Part shown: positions 1 to 9,183 of the stretch, piece by piece
Layout: the number at the start of each line of letters is the position of its first letter
Numbering within the stretch: position 1 is the first letter of the stretch
NCBI RefSeq assembly: GCF_011758645.1
Contig: NZ_JAAMOZ010000003.1
Span: 62,001-126,000, forward strand
Length of the DNA stretch: 64,000 nt
Reading direction: 5' to 3'
Source: Brooklawnia cerclae
GTDB taxonomy: Bacteria > Actinomycetota > Actinomycetes > Propionibacteriales > Propionibacteriaceae
Program-made: the position numbers and the translations under genes
Notes under the pieces: model-generated
What the model was told of the DNA's origin: nothing
Database searches by the model: none
The model's input: the letters and a program-made list of their open reading frames with translations, nothing else

Positions 1-533
1 TGGCCGCCGACGGTCTGCGCCATCAGCTGGACGGCGTGGACGCTGGCCCCACCCGCGGGGTCGAATCCGGTCGAGGTCTTGACGAAGTCCGCGCCGGCGC
101 GCTCTGCGGCCTGGCAAGCCGAGACGATCTCGTCGTCCGACAGCTTCGCGGACTCGATGATCACCTTGAGCACCCCGGGGACCTCGGCCTTGACCCGTGC
201 GATCTCGGCTGTGAGGTCGTCGAGTCGCCCGGCGCGCAGCAGGCCGACGTCGATCACCATGTCGACCTCGTCCGCGCCGTGGGCGACTGCCTCGCGGGCC
301 TCGGCCGCCTTGACGGAAGGAGTGTGCTTGCCGGAGGGGAAGCCGCAGACGACCGCGAGCTTGACCTCGCCGAGATCGGCCGCGACGGGAAGCATGCTGG
401 GCGACACGCAGATCGACCAGGTGCCGAGCCGCACCGCCTCGGCTGCCAGGGATGCCACGTCGTCCGCCGTGGCATCGGGACGCAGCAAGGTGTGGTCGAG
501 GTACTTCGCGAGCTGCGCGGGGGTGAGGTCCAT
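1..533 (-). CDS. deoC: Deoxyribose-phosphate aldolase, 3' end beyond window
   Basis: This is the class I aldolase that splits 2-deoxyribose 5-phosphate into acetaldehyde and glyceraldehyde 3-phosphate in deoxynucleoside catabolism, in the cytoplasm. The first 177 residues are visible, and the frame stays open to the window edge. The Schiff-base lysine lies in VKTSTGF (about Lys152), and the conserved aspartate is in the [10 protein letters not shown] segment near residue 91. The N-terminus [13 protein letters not shown] is typical of the family (usual length about 220). The ATG at 533 follows a clear GAAGGAG ribosome binding site five bases upstream. The upstream neighbour is divergent and unrelated (catabolic cluster). 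The call is secure; only the C-terminal part is missing. Confidence 0.96.
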   Translation of the reverse strand, partial: MDLTPAQLAKYLDHTLLRPDATADDVASLAAEAVRLGTWSICVSPSMLPVAADLGEVKLAVVCGFPSGKHTPSVKAAEAREAVAHGADEVDMVIDVGLLRAGRLDDLTAEIARVKAEVPGVLKVIIESAKLSDDEIVSACQAAERAGADFVKTSTGFDPAGGASVHAVQLMAQTVGG

Positions 534-667
534 GTCGCTCCTTCGGTCGGGCACTGACCAAGCCTAGTTCCCAGGGGCCCGTAAACTGGGCCGGCCAGTC
601 TTGCGTCCCACAAGCTTTCGCAGGTGCGGGTTTGCGGTTGCTGCGTGAGGGGATTGCAGACAGGGTG

Positions 668-705
668 TCGATAGCGCTAACATCTCTTTGTGTTAGCGCT
701 ATCGA
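668..705. promoter_or_regulatory. Paired LacI-type operator upstream of the MHS transporter
   Basis: This is a perfect 15-bp inverted repeat (668-682 and 691-705, 8-bp spacer). Each arm carries an AGCGCT-centred half-palindrome, ATAGCGCTAA and TTAGCGCTAT, typical of LacI-family operators. The two AGCGCT centres are 22 bp apart, the same as in the pair at 7168-7201. It sits about 40 bp before the transporter start, so a bound LacI-type repressor would probably block the transcript. The cluster's own LacI gene (9184-10224) is the obvious candidate regulator. Confidence 0.8.
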
Positions 706-746
706 CGATGTGGCGCTTACGGTCATACAGAGCAACGGAGCTAATC

Positions 747-2126
747 ATGACTGACATACAGACTTCGCTTCCGGACGATGCCGCTCAGGCGCCACTGAAG
801 AACACCAGACGAGCGGCGATCGGCGCTGCGGTCGGAAGTGCCATCGAGTGGTACGACTACAGCCTGTACGGGGCGGCCGCCGCACTTATTTTTAACCACC
901 AGTTCTTTGGCACTGGGTCTCAAGTAGGTGGCCTGCTTGCCGCCTTCGCGACGTTCGCGGTCGGATACCTCGCACGGCCGCTGGGCGGAATATTCTTCGG
1001 GCATCTCGGTGACAAGGTCGGCCGAAAGCCGGTCATGGTCCTCACGCTGGTCCTGATGGGTCTGTCAACGACGCTGGTCGGTTTCCTCCCCACGTATGCC
1101 ACGGTGGGCGCGGTGGCTCCCGTCCTGCTCATCTCGCTCCGCATTCTTCAGGGGCTAGGCGCAGGTGCCGAATATGCGGGAGCGGTGACCCTGTCGTCGG
1201 AGTCCGCGCCTGCCCGGCACAGAGGTTGGTACGCGTCGTGGTCGCCAGCAGGTGTCTGGATCGGCTCGGCCATCGGGTTGTTCGCATTCCGTGTCTCACT
1301 GTCCCTTACGGGTGACAAGTTCGAGGTCTGGGGCTGGCGCATCCCGTTCCTGGTTTCCGCGCTGCTCCTTGTTGTTGCCTTCCTCATCCGGGAGCATGTC
1401 CAGGAGACCAAGGCGTTCGAAGAGGTCAAGAAGGCTCGTGAGGAAGGAACGACGCAGGACAATGTTCCGCTCGTGAGCCTGCTCCGGTCTGAGAAGAGGC
1501 GCTTGTTCACCGCTCTGGGAACGAACTTCATCCTGACCGGCTATTCCTATATCTCCCAGACGTGGATCCTCAGCTACCTCACGAACGACATCAAGATGGC
1601 GGCGGGGATATCGCTAGTGATCCAGGCTGTACTTCTTACTGTTGGAGCGGTGACGGTGCTGTGCTTCGGACGAGTCAGCGACACGTTCGGGCGTCGGCGT
1701 CTCTTCTTGTGGGCGGCTGGTCTGGGAGTGCTGTGGCCGTTCCCAGTCTTTGCGATCATCGATCTGAAAAACCCTGTGCTGACGACTTTGGCCCTTCTGG
1801 TTTGCTTTGCTGGATCGGTCGCCGCAACATACGCGGCGCAGGCGGCCATGCTGCCGGAACTGTTCCCCTCGGCTCTGCGGTACTCGGGCATCGCCTTCGC
1901 ACGAGAGGTGTCCGGCGCCTTGCTGGGTGGCACAACTCCCCTTATCGCCACCGCTCTTCTGGCCTGGGCCGGGCACTGGTGGCCCGTCGCGACGTGGATG
2001 GTTGTCATGGCCACAGTGGCCTTCGCCTGTGCGTGGTATTCGAAGAAGTTCCGGCGCGACGATGAGCAGTGGAACGATGCGTCCTTCCTGAATGGCGGAG
2101 TCGAAGCATCGAAGGAGGTCGGCTGA
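747..2126 (+). CDS. MFS transporter, metabolite:H+ symporter (MHS) family
   Basis: This is a 459-residue, 12-helix inner-membrane proton symporter of the MHS subfamily, whose known members carry citrate, oxoglutarate, shikimate, proline/betaine and similar small acids or zwitterions. The family signatures are GSAIEWYDYSLYG near the first helix and GHLGDKVGRKPVM in the 2-3 loop. The ATG at 747 is chosen over an upstream frame extension at 690. It has an ACGGAG site six bases away, and the extension would run through the operator. It is the first gene of the LacI-regulated operon, so it probably imports the substrate that the following CoA-activating enzymes degrade. The substrate cannot be read from the sequence. 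Confidence 0.88.
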   Translation: MTDIQTSLPDDAAQAPLKNTRRAAIGAAVGSAIEWYDYSLYGAAAALIFNHQFFGTGSQVGGLLAAFATFAVGYLARPLGGIFFGHLGDKVGRKPVMVLTLVLMGLSTTLVGFLPTYATVGAVAPVLLISLRILQGLGAGAEYAGAVTLSSESAPARHRGWYASWSPAGVWIGSAIGLFAFRVSLSLTGDKFEVWGWRIPFLVSALLLVVAFLIREHVQETKAFEEVKKAREEGTTQDNVPLVSLLRSEKRRLFTALGTNFILTGYSYISQTWILSYLTNDIKMAAGISLVIQAVLLTVGAVTVLCFGRVSDTFGRRRLFLWAAGLGVLWPFPVFAIIDLKNPVLTTLALLVCFAGSVAATYAAQAAMLPELFPSALRYSGIAFAREVSGALLGGTTPLIATALLAWAGHWWPVATWMVVMATVAFACAWYSKKFRRDDEQWNDASFLNGGVEASKEVG

Positions 2127-2127
2127 C

Positions 2128-2574
2128 ATGGAGCTTCATGCACGCTACTTCGAGGACTTCGAAGTGGGGGAACGCGTCGAGTGCGGCTCCCGCACGATCG
2201 GGGAGGCCGAGGTCGCGGCGTTTGCGGGTCTGACCCAGGACTTTCACCCGGCTCACATGGACGTAGTCTTCGCCACGAAAGAATTCGGCGGACGCCTCGT
2301 TCACGGCGCGCTAACTTTTTCGGTCGTCGTCGGGCTGACGGTGGAGTACAACCCCTTGGCCTTCGCGTACGGCTATGACCGCATTCGATTCCCCAACGCC
2401 ATGAAATGTGGTGACACGATCACCGCCGTCTCGGAGGTCGTGTCGACCCGAATTCACGAGAAATCCGGTCGTGGCCTGGTGGTCAAGCGGTACACGGGAA
2501 CCAATCAGGAGGGGCTGACTGTGCTGTCGTGTGAGCACACATTGGCAGTCGCCCGCCGTGGTACATCCGCCTGA
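2128..2574 (+). CDS. MaoC-like (hot-dog fold) enoyl-CoA hydratase/dehydratase
   Basis: The product has 148 residues and a single MaoC domain. The hydratase-2 motif FAGLTQDFHPAHMD (about residues 33-46) supplies the catalytic Asp and His, and the VHGALTFSVVVGL segment follows. Such enzymes add or remove water on acyl-CoA thioesters in the cytoplasm. The ATG at 2128 starts one base after the transporter stop codon (TGA 2124-2126) and is preceded by a near-ideal AAGGAGGT at 2112-2119, so the two genes are co-transcribed. The CoA-transferase downstream suggests it acts on a CoA ester made in the same pathway. Its exact substrate is unknown. Confidence 0.86.
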   Translation: MELHARYFEDFEVGERVECGSRTIGEAEVAAFAGLTQDFHPAHMDVVFATKEFGGRLVHGALTFSVVVGLTVEYNPLAFAYGYDRIRFPNAMKCGDTITAVSEVVSTRIHEKSGRGLVVKRYTGTNQEGLTVLSCEHTLAVARRGTSA

Positions 2575-2664
2575 GAGGGTGGAGGGCTGCGCTCCTTCGT
2601 GTGCGAGGTGCGAGCCGCGCATCGCACCGGTGAAGACAACGGATCAGAAAGGACGGGTTGGGGA

Positions 2665-3882
2665 ATGTCAGTGACTATGGGTCTACCGGCCGGGGCATTG
2701 GATGGCATCAAGGTCGTGGACTGCAGCGTAGCGATGTCCGGGGCGTTCGCGACGCAGAGAATGGGCGATCTCGGCGCCGATGTCGTCAAAGTCGAACCTT
2801 TGAAGGGGGAATGGCAGCGATATGCGGCAGCCGGTGGAGCCCAAGGCAATCGTATGAATGTCTCCTTCTTGTCGCTCAATCGAAACAAGCGATCCATCGC
2901 GTTGAACCTCAAGTCGCAGAAGGGACGCGACATCGTCTACGAGATGGTGGCCGACGCCGATGTTTTCCTGCAGAACTATCGTCCGGGCGTCGCGGCGCGA
3001 CTCGGTGTGGACTATGAGACGCTCAGGCAACTCAATCCCAAACTTGTCTACGTATCGATATCGGGCTACGGGGAAGACGGTCCCTATGCACATAGGCCGG
3101 GGCAGGACATGATCCTCCAGGGAATGTCTGGGCTCATGATGTGTGCCGGCCGCAGGTCAGACCCACCCGTTCCTGCAGGGATATTCCTTGTTGACTCTCT
3201 CACCGCCAGCGCGGCTTTCGAAGGTGCCATGGCGGCACTGATCTGCCGTGGTCGAACAGGAGTCGGCCAACTGGTGAAGGTAAACATGTTGGATACGATG
3301 GTCGCTATTCAGCAGCAGGAGATTTCCGTCTTCACTGTCGGCAAGAAGCCTCAGCAGCGTACTGACGAGCCCCATGCTCACTGTTATATCCGAGCTCCCT
3401 ATGGGGTTTTTGCGACGGCAGATGGGTACATCGTCGTGGCCATGGCCCGATTGAAAGAACTGGGGGCGGTCGTGGGCGAGCCTGCGTTCGAGCAGTTCGA
3501 CGAGGAGGTCGATGGTTGGGCTCGCCGGGATGAGATCCACCGGATGCTATCCGACCGGTTGGTCACGCGTACGAGCGACGAGTGGCTTATGGATCTGGAA
3601 GCTGCCGGGGTCTGGTCGGGACCGGTGTACGGGTTCGCGGACCTACTGGAAGATCCCCAGGTCAAGCACAATGGCTCGTTCATCACCTACGACCACCCGA
3701 CCGAGGGGACTGTGACCGTTCCTGGCTACCCGTATCAGTTCTCCGCGACGCCGCCTGAGGTGCGCAGGGGAGCCCCGCTGGTCGGCCAGCACACAACGGA
3801 GGTTCTCCGGGGGCTTGGCCGGTCCGAGACGGAGATCGAGGGCCTCCTCGGCGAGGGTGTGGTGGCCCAGGAGGAACTGTGA
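2665..3882 (+). CDS. CaiB/BaiF family (class III) CoA-transferase
   Basis: The product has 405 residues. Class III CoA-transferases move CoA between carboxylic acids (formate/oxalate, carnitine, bile acid and related substrates). The N-terminal Rossmann segment LDGIKVVDCSVAMSG, the MGDLGADVVKVEP motif and the catalytic aspartate in RPGQDMILQGMSGLM are all visible, and the length is normal. The ATG at 2665 follows AAAGGA; a second ATG four codons later is possible. It overlaps the next gene by GTGA. It lies between a MaoC hydratase and a CoA ligase, so the pathway has two independent ways to form CoA esters. The substrate is not predictable. Confidence 0.9.
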   Translation: MSVTMGLPAGALDGIKVVDCSVAMSGAFATQRMGDLGADVVKVEPLKGEWQRYAAAGGAQGNRMNVSFLSLNRNKRSIALNLKSQKGRDIVYEMVADADVFLQNYRPGVAARLGVDYETLRQLNPKLVYVSISGYGEDGPYAHRPGQDMILQGMSGLMMCAGRRSDPPVPAGIFLVDSLTASAAFEGAMAALICRGRTGVGQLVKVNMLDTMVAIQQQEISVFTVGKKPQQRTDEPHAHCYIRAPYGVFATADGYIVVAMARLKELGAVVGEPAFEQFDEEVDGWARRDEIHRMLSDRLVTRTSDEWLMDLEAAGVWSGPVYGFADLLEDPQVKHNGSFITYDHPTEGTVTVPGYPYQFSATPPEVRRGAPLVGQHTTEVLRGLGRSETEIEGLLGEGVVAQEEL

Positions 3883-5069
3883 GTTCATACACGGGACTCA
3901 CCTGGGATCACCCCCGTGGTTACCAGCCGCTCGTGGCCGCCGAGGAGGTGTGGCCGGGGCTGATCACCTGGCACACGCACTCTCTCGAGGGTTTCGAGTC
4001 CAAGCCCGTCTCAGAGCTGGCCAGCGCATACGACCTGCTCATGATCGATCACCCGCACGTCGGGGAAGCGAGCGCACAGAGGGCGCTCCTCCCCATGGAC
4101 GAACTGATCGACCCGGAAACCCTGCGACGGCTTCGCGAGGACGCGGTGGGGGCCTCGTTCGATTCTTATGTGCTCGACGGGCACGTGTGGGCTCTGCCCG
4201 TGGACGCCGCTTGCCAGGTGGCGGCCCTGGCCCCAGGGCGCATGGACCCTCGCGAACTGCGCGCCTGGGCACTCCGGCCTCCCTCATGGCAGGTGTTGGC
4301 GGACGAATGCCAGCGGCCCAGCGGCCGGATGAGCCTGCCGCTGGCCGGCCCTCACGCGTTGCTCGCCTGGGCATCCGTCTGTCGATCCAGGGGGGTTCCC
4401 TTGGTGGACGCGAGGGGCTATGTGGCTCCGGAGTCGCTCGGCGTCGAGTGCCTGGAACTCCTGGCCCGGGTGGTCTCCTGCTGCGACGCGGAGGCCCTGT
4501 CGGACAATCCCATCGGGCTTCTGGATCGTGTGGCAAGGGGGTATCTGGACTACTGCCCGGCGGTCTTCGGCTATGTCACCTACGCGTGTCAGAACGACGT
4601 CGTCTTCCTCGATGCGCCGAGGTGGAGCGACCTGTCGTGCAGCGGATCCACTCTAGGAGGTGTCGGCGTGGCCATCAGCAGCCGCGTGACGGATCCTAGT
4701 GCCCTTGTCGACTATGTCTTGTGGCTCACCAGCGAGGCGGCGCAACGCACGTTCCTGCCCGACCACGGCGGTCAGCCTATGAGGGAGTCGGCCTGGGGGG
4801 ACGAGCGGGTGAACGACCTGAGCAACGACTTTTATTCAGGGACACTTCGAACGTGCCGATCTGCCTGGGTCCGTCCGCGCTGGGCTGGGTTCAGCCCCGT
4901 GCAAGAAAGAGCGTCTGCCGAAGTGAGAGCGTATTTGATGGCAGGAGGGGACGTAAGGGCGACCGTGCGTGGGGTCAGGGATCTCCTGCTTGACGGTTCC
5001 CGCACGATATCAGGCGGTCGGCGGCCCAGCGGGCGCGCCGCACAAGGGGTTCGGGAGGCGGATCGATAG
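3879..5069 (+). CDS. Solute-binding-protein-like protein without signal peptide
   Basis: The product has 396 residues and resembles ABC importer substrate-binding proteins of the sugar/iron class, with an opening LTWDHPRGYQPLV, a DLLMIDHPHVG segment and an LPVDAACQVAALAPG segment. However, the protein begins directly with mature-like sequence. It has no hydrophobic signal segment, no lipobox and no Tat motif, so it should stay in the cytoplasm. No permease or ATPase is encoded nearby. The GTG start overlaps the CoA-transferase stop (GTGA) behind an AGGAGG site. I infer a soluble ligand-binding or sensory role, or a repurposed fold with catalytic or chaperone activity. The function is not established. 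Confidence 0.7.
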   Translation: MSSYTGLTWDHPRGYQPLVAAEEVWPGLITWHTHSLEGFESKPVSELASAYDLLMIDHPHVGEASAQRALLPMDELIDPETLRRLREDAVGASFDSYVLDGHVWALPVDAACQVAALAPGRMDPRELRAWALRPPSWQVLADECQRPSGRMSLPLAGPHALLAWASVCRSRGVPLVDARGYVAPESLGVECLELLARVVSCCDAEALSDNPIGLLDRVARGYLDYCPAVFGYVTYACQNDVVFLDAPRWSDLSCSGSTLGGVGVAISSRVTDPSALVDYVLWLTSEAAQRTFLPDHGGQPMRESAWGDERVNDLSNDFYSGTLRTCRSAWVRPRWAGFSPVQERASAEVRAYLMAGGDVRATVRGVRDLLLDGSRTISGGRRPSGRAAQGVREADR

Positions 5070-7060
5070 TGCGGTTCTGTGGCTCAGGACAGGTACCACT
5101 TGACGAGTTCAGCGCGTGGCTGGGAAGTCGCGACGGCGTCCGGTTCGATTCGTACGAGCGGTTGTGGCAGTGGTCGGTGGACGATGTGGAGCGGTTCTGG
5201 GCGCGTCTCGTGGAGTTTTACGAATTGCCCCTTCGAGGGGATCTCGGAAAGGTCCGTACCGCCGGGGCCATGCCGCGATGTGTGTGGTTTCCGGATGCGT
5301 ACATCAATTGGGCGGAGGTGATTCTGACCCCGGCCGTGGATCAGCGGATGAAAGACCGGCCTGCAATCATCGGATATGACGAGAACCTGACCAACTCGGT
5401 GCTGACGTGGGCACAACTGAGCCAGCAGGTCGCGTCGTTGGCCGCTGCCCTGCGTGACCTGGGCGTGGCCAAGGGCGATGTCGTCGCAGGTGTCCTCACC
5501 AACTGCCCCGAGACGGTCGTCTCGTTGTTGGCCACCGCCTGCATCGGAGCAGTGTGGGCGGTCTGTTCACCCGAATACGGATACCAGGGTGTCGTGAACC
5601 GGATGGGACAGCTGTCCCCGAAGGTGCTGATCGGGGTCGACGCCTATGAGTACGGCGGGCATCGTTGGGACCAGCGCGGCCAACTTGAGCGTGTAGCGGA
5701 CGCGTTGCCCAGCTTGCGGACCAAGATCGTCGTTTCCCGGACGGGGAACGACACCTCATGGGAAGGGTGGTCCCGTTTCACGGATCTGGTGACGGACCTC
5801 GCGTCTCCTTGCTATGCAAACACGGCGTTCAATGATCCCCTGTGGGTCCTGTTCACCTCCGGGACCAGCGGACAGCCGAAGGGAATAGTCCACACTCATG
5901 GCGGAATGGTTCTTGAGGGACTGAAGACAAACAGCCTTCATCGTGGGCTCACGCCGGGTGATCGCTACTATGCGGCGGGGAACACGTCGTGGGTCATCTG
6001 GAACCAGTTGGTGCTCTCGATGCTGACTGGCGCGACCATTGTCACGTATGACGGATCGCCGAAATACCCCGATGTGTTGCGCCACTTCGAGGTCCTTCAC
6101 CGGGCGGAAGCAACGGCGTTCTTTGTCGGTTCCGCCTACCTTCACCTCGTGTACGAGGAGGGCGTTCACCCGGCGCGACAATACGGCAGAGGGACGCTGA
6201 GCCAGGTGTTCACCAGCGGGTCGGTGTTCCGCCCCGCAGCGTGGAGGTGGCTCCAGGCCGGGTTCGGGGATGATGTGCGAGTGACGTCCGAATCCGGTGG
6301 AACGGAAGTGGCTTCGGCGTTCATCGGGCCTAATGCCTGGACGAGGCCGAGACCGGGTGTGATCGACGGCCCGATGCTTGCCACCGACGTCCAGGTGTGG
6401 GACGACTCCGGACGCCAGATCCGGGATCGTATGGGAGAACTCGTCATCGTCCAGGCGATGCCGTCCATGCCGGTGGAACTGTGGGGCGACGAGGACGGCA
6501 CGGCCTACCTCTCGACCTATTTCTCCCGGTTTCCCGGGACATGGCTCCATGGCGACTGGGCCACGCGGTACTCCCATGGAGGTTTCGTGGTCCACGGCCG
6601 CTCGGATGCCACCTTGAACAAGAACGGCGTGCGTGTCGGAACCGCGGAGGTCTACAACGCCTTGACACGCGTCCGTGAGATTCGGGACTCCCTGATCGTC
6701 GGAATCGAGCTCGAGGACGGTGAGTACTTCATGCCACTGTTCGTGGCCTTGGCCGCCGGGTCCGAGTGGTCAGAGGGGCTATTCGAGGAGGTGACCACAA
6801 GAATCCGGGCCGATGCCTCTCATCACCATCTTCCCGACGTGGTGGTTCCCGTCCCCGCCATCCCTGTCGGCAAGACGGGCAAGAAGCTGGACATCCTGGT
6901 GAAGAGAATCCTGCTCGGTCGGGTCCACCGTGGTGACGCGGTGTGCGAGTCGGCTTCGGATCCGGATGACCTTGATTGGTTCTTCGGCTTCGCGTCGAGG
7001 CTTCGTTCCGGCTGGCGGCCTTCCGGCTGTTTCCAAGAGGTCCCATCTGCTCGGGGCTGA
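5069..7060 (+). CDS. Acetoacetate-CoA ligase-like AMP-forming synthetase
   Basis: The product has 663 residues and belongs to the ANL superfamily. It has the long N-terminal region typical of acetoacetyl-CoA synthetases. The ATP-binding motif FTSGTSGQPKGIVHTHGG is near residue 263, the aspartate loop is LHGDWATRY, and the C-terminal lysine region is GKTGKKLDILVK. The reaction is acid + ATP + CoA to acyl-CoA + AMP + PPi. The GTG start overlaps the upstream TAG by one base, with GGGAGG upstream. The family resemblance suggests a beta-keto or short-chain hydroxy/keto acid, possibly the oxidation product of the two dehydrogenases downstream. The true substrate is unproven. Confidence 0.85.
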   Translation: MRFCGSGQVPLDEFSAWLGSRDGVRFDSYERLWQWSVDDVERFWARLVEFYELPLRGDLGKVRTAGAMPRCVWFPDAYINWAEVILTPAVDQRMKDRPAIIGYDENLTNSVLTWAQLSQQVASLAAALRDLGVAKGDVVAGVLTNCPETVVSLLATACIGAVWAVCSPEYGYQGVVNRMGQLSPKVLIGVDAYEYGGHRWDQRGQLERVADALPSLRTKIVVSRTGNDTSWEGWSRFTDLVTDLASPCYANTAFNDPLWVLFTSGTSGQPKGIVHTHGGMVLEGLKTNSLHRGLTPGDRYYAAGNTSWVIWNQLVLSMLTGATIVTYDGSPKYPDVLRHFEVLHRAEATAFFVGSAYLHLVYEEGVHPARQYGRGTLSQVFTSGSVFRPAAWRWLQAGFGDDVRVTSESGGTEVASAFIGPNAWTRPRPGVIDGPMLATDVQVWDDSGRQIRDRMGELVIVQAMPSMPVELWGDEDGTAYLSTYFSRFPGTWLHGDWATRYSHGGFVVHGRSDATLNKNGVRVGTAEVYNALTRVREIRDSLIVGIELEDGEYFMPLFVALAAGSEWSEGLFEEVTTRIRADASHHHLPDVVVPVPAIPVGKTGKKLDILVKRILLGRVHRGDAVCESASDPDDLDWFFGFASRLRSGWRPSGCFQEVPSARG

Positions 7061-7167
7061 CACGGACTGCCGCTCGTTCGTGTGCCATGTCGTGGGTCGA
7101 CGCCAGACGTGATGTCGACCTGCAGGCGGTGCGGGTGCACGGCAGAACCGTAGTCCTTCGATCGATA

Positions 7168-7201
7168 GGTAGCGCTAACAATCAGGATTGTTAGCGCTAC
7201 C
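7168..7201. promoter_or_regulatory. Paired LacI-type operator upstream of the SDR gene
   Basis: This is a perfect 15-bp inverted repeat (7168-7182 and 7187-7201) around a 4-bp spacer. The arms contain GTAGCGCTAAC and GTTAGCGCTAC. The AGCGCT centres are 22 bp apart, two helical turns, as in the pair at 668-705. It lies in the 184-bp gap between the ligase and the SDR gene and defines a second, co-regulated transcription unit. The distance to the start codon and the GGAGCT-like ribosome binding site are also alike at the two loci. Confidence 0.8.
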
Positions 7202-7244
7202 GCAACATAGGCGACGCACTCCGTCGATAGCAATGGAGCTGAAC

Positions 7245-8102
7245 ATGATCAACCAACAGGCAGACCTTCCGTCCAGTGCCTCGTCGCAAACGGCCGAGAA
7301 CGGTAGGCAAGCAGCGACCGGTTCCTCGAACACGACTGCTACCACCGACCTGTTCGATCTGCGTGGGCACGTCGCGCTCGTTACCGGTGCGGGGAGCGGG
7401 ATCGGCTACGCCATCGCCGAAGGACTCGCGGCTGCTGGGGCGCGGGTGGTGATCAACGGTCGCAATGAGCGTAAAGCGCAGGCTGCCGTCGAGCGCATCG
7501 GGGCGGGCCGTGCCCGTCGCCAGTGTTTCGACGTCACTGACCCGACCGCGATCGGGTCAGCTTTCGATCTCCTGGAGAAGGAGGGCTGGCCGATCGACAT
7601 CGTGGTCAACAATGCCGGAGTCCAGCGGCGCGGTCCCATGCTGGAGTTGACCGAGGACGACTGGCATACCGTGATCGACGGCGATCTGACGTCGGTGTTC
7701 CTCGTCAGCCGGGAGGCGGTACGTCGCATGCTGGCGAGGGGATGCCGCGGCAAGATCATCAACGTCGCTTCGTTGGCCTCGCAGATCACGCGTCCGAACG
7801 TCGGGCCCTACACCGCGGCCAAGGGTGGGGTTCGGCTACTGACGCAAGCTATGACTGCGGAATGGGCACCGCTGGGGATCTGTGTCAATGCATTGGCGCC
7901 GGGCCATGTGAAAACCGAGCTGACGGCGAGTTTGGCGACGAACTCCGACTTCGATCGATGGGTGGAGAGGCGAACTCCGCTCGGCCGTTGGAGCACTCCT
8001 GACGATCTCAAGGGGCCTGTCGTCTTTCTGGCCTCTGCGGCGTCGGACTATGTGACGGGGCAGACATTGTTCGTCGACGGCGGCACGGTGGCGGTGATGT
8101 GA
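7245..8102 (+). CDS. SDR-family oxidoreductase, gluconate 5-dehydrogenase-like
   Basis: The product has 285 residues and is a classical short-chain dehydrogenase. The cofactor motif is TGAGSGIG, followed by NNAG, a catalytic Ser in INVASLASQ, and YTAAK. The segment QRRGPMLELTEDDW and the APGHVKTELTA loop are typical of the gluconate 5-dehydrogenase/polyol branch. There are about 35 extra polar residues before the Rossmann fold. The ATG at 7245 has GGAG six bases upstream; the in-frame ATG at 7233 has no comparable site. It overlaps the following dehydrogenase gene by one base. The pair probably oxidises a hydroxy or polyol substrate in two steps. Substrate and direction are inferred only. Confidence 0.85.
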   Translation: MINQQADLPSSASSQTAENGRQAATGSSNTTATTDLFDLRGHVALVTGAGSGIGYAIAEGLAAAGARVVINGRNERKAQAAVERIGAGRARRQCFDVTDPTAIGSAFDLLEKEGWPIDIVVNNAGVQRRGPMLELTEDDWHTVIDGDLTSVFLVSREAVRRMLARGCRGKIINVASLASQITRPNVGPYTAAKGGVRLLTQAMTAEWAPLGICVNALAPGHVKTELTASLATNSDFDRWVERRTPLGRWSTPDDLKGPVVFLASAASDYVTGQTLFVDGGTVAVM

Positions 8103-9103
8103 TGAAGGCAGTGGTCTATGAGGCGCCCGGGTCGGCCGCACTCGTTGAGGTCGAACGTCCCACCGCGGGGCCCGGAGAAGTGCTGGTCCGCAACGAGTAC
8201 ATGGGTATCTGCGGCTCCGACCTGACCATCGTCGCCGGCAAACATCCACGCGCTCAACCGGGGCAGATCATCGGCCACGAATCTGTGGCCACGGTCATCG
8301 GTCTCGGTCCGGGATCGAAGGGGCTCGCCCTCGGGGATGTCGTTGTTCCCGAGCCGTTGCTGCCTTGTGGAAAGTGCGAGACATGTAAGCGGGGCGAGAC
8401 CCACGTCTGTGACGATCTACGTCTCTACGGCGTCGAAGAGCCTGGCTCTCTCGCGGAAGCGACGGCGTACGAGGCTTCGCGGCTGCACCGGGTGCCGGCG
8501 GGAACCTCGCTCCGGGTGGCCGCGTTGGTGGAACCGTTGGCGGTGGCTGTGCATGCCACCGGGCGGGCGCCGCTCCGAGAGGACGATCGGGTGCTGATCG
8601 TCGGCGGCGGCCCAGTGGGAGCGCTGTGCGCGATCCTGGAACAGCGGGTCGGCGCGCGGACGCTCGTTGTCGAGCCCAACCCGGTTCGCCGCGCTTTGCT
8701 TCAGAGGCTGTCTCTGCAGGCGGTGGAATCGACGGATCGGCCGGAGGTGGCCGAGGTCGGCCGGACTGGCTTCGATGTCGTGCTCGAGTGCGCGGGGGTC
8801 GCCTCAGCCGCGCGCGATGCGCTGAAATGGACGAGGACTCACGGCACCATGATCGTCGTCGCCCTGCACAAGGACGCGGAGGTGGGATTCGATCTGCGTG
8901 GGCTCTCCAGGGCGGAAAAGACCGTGACGGGGACCCGCGTGTACAGCGGGGCGGACATCGATCGGGCGATCGCCATCGTGGCAAGCCAGTGGAAGGAACT
9001 GGAGGAGTTTCCCGTGTCGCTCTTCCCGCTGGCCGATATTGACGCGGCACTCGACGAAGCCCGCCTGGGTCAGAACTCGTTGAAGACCCTGCTGGTGCCA
9101 TGA
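8102..9103 (+). CDS. Zinc-dependent medium-chain alcohol/polyol dehydrogenase
   Basis: The product has 333 residues and belongs to the MDR superfamily, threonine/sorbitol/butanediol dehydrogenase branch. Catalytic zinc ligands are in GICGSD (Cys near residue 37) and GHE. The structural zinc lobe has four cysteines in CGKCETCKRGETHVC, and the NAD-binding motif is VGGGPVGALC. The start is ATG at 8102, overlapping the SDR stop (TGATG). A GTG three bases earlier is also possible. It is the last gene of the second unit; the convergent LacI gene follows after 80 bp. It probably acts with the SDR on a secondary alcohol. Confidence 0.86.
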   Translation: MKAVVYEAPGSAALVEVERPTAGPGEVLVRNEYMGICGSDLTIVAGKHPRAQPGQIIGHESVATVIGLGPGSKGLALGDVVVPEPLLPCGKCETCKRGETHVCDDLRLYGVEEPGSLAEATAYEASRLHRVPAGTSLRVAALVEPLAVAVHATGRAPLREDDRVLIVGGGPVGALCAILEQRVGARTLVVEPNPVRRALLQRLSLQAVESTDRPEVAEVGRTGFDVVLECAGVASAARDALKWTRTHGTMIVVALHKDAEVGFDLRGLSRAEKTVTGTRVYSGADIDRAIAIVASQWKELEEFPVSLFPLADIDAALDEARLGQNSLKTLLVP

Positions 9104-9183
9104 GGGGAGATGATCCGTGACCGGAGCATGGAGTTCTGTGGTGAACTCGAAGAGCCGTGCACCCCCGATCCGATAGGTCGAGG

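Noticed and set aside
668-705. Rho-independent terminator
   Set aside because: The inverted repeat has no T-run, lies just upstream of a gene, and shares AGCGCT-centred operators with two other promoters; a regulator site explains it better.
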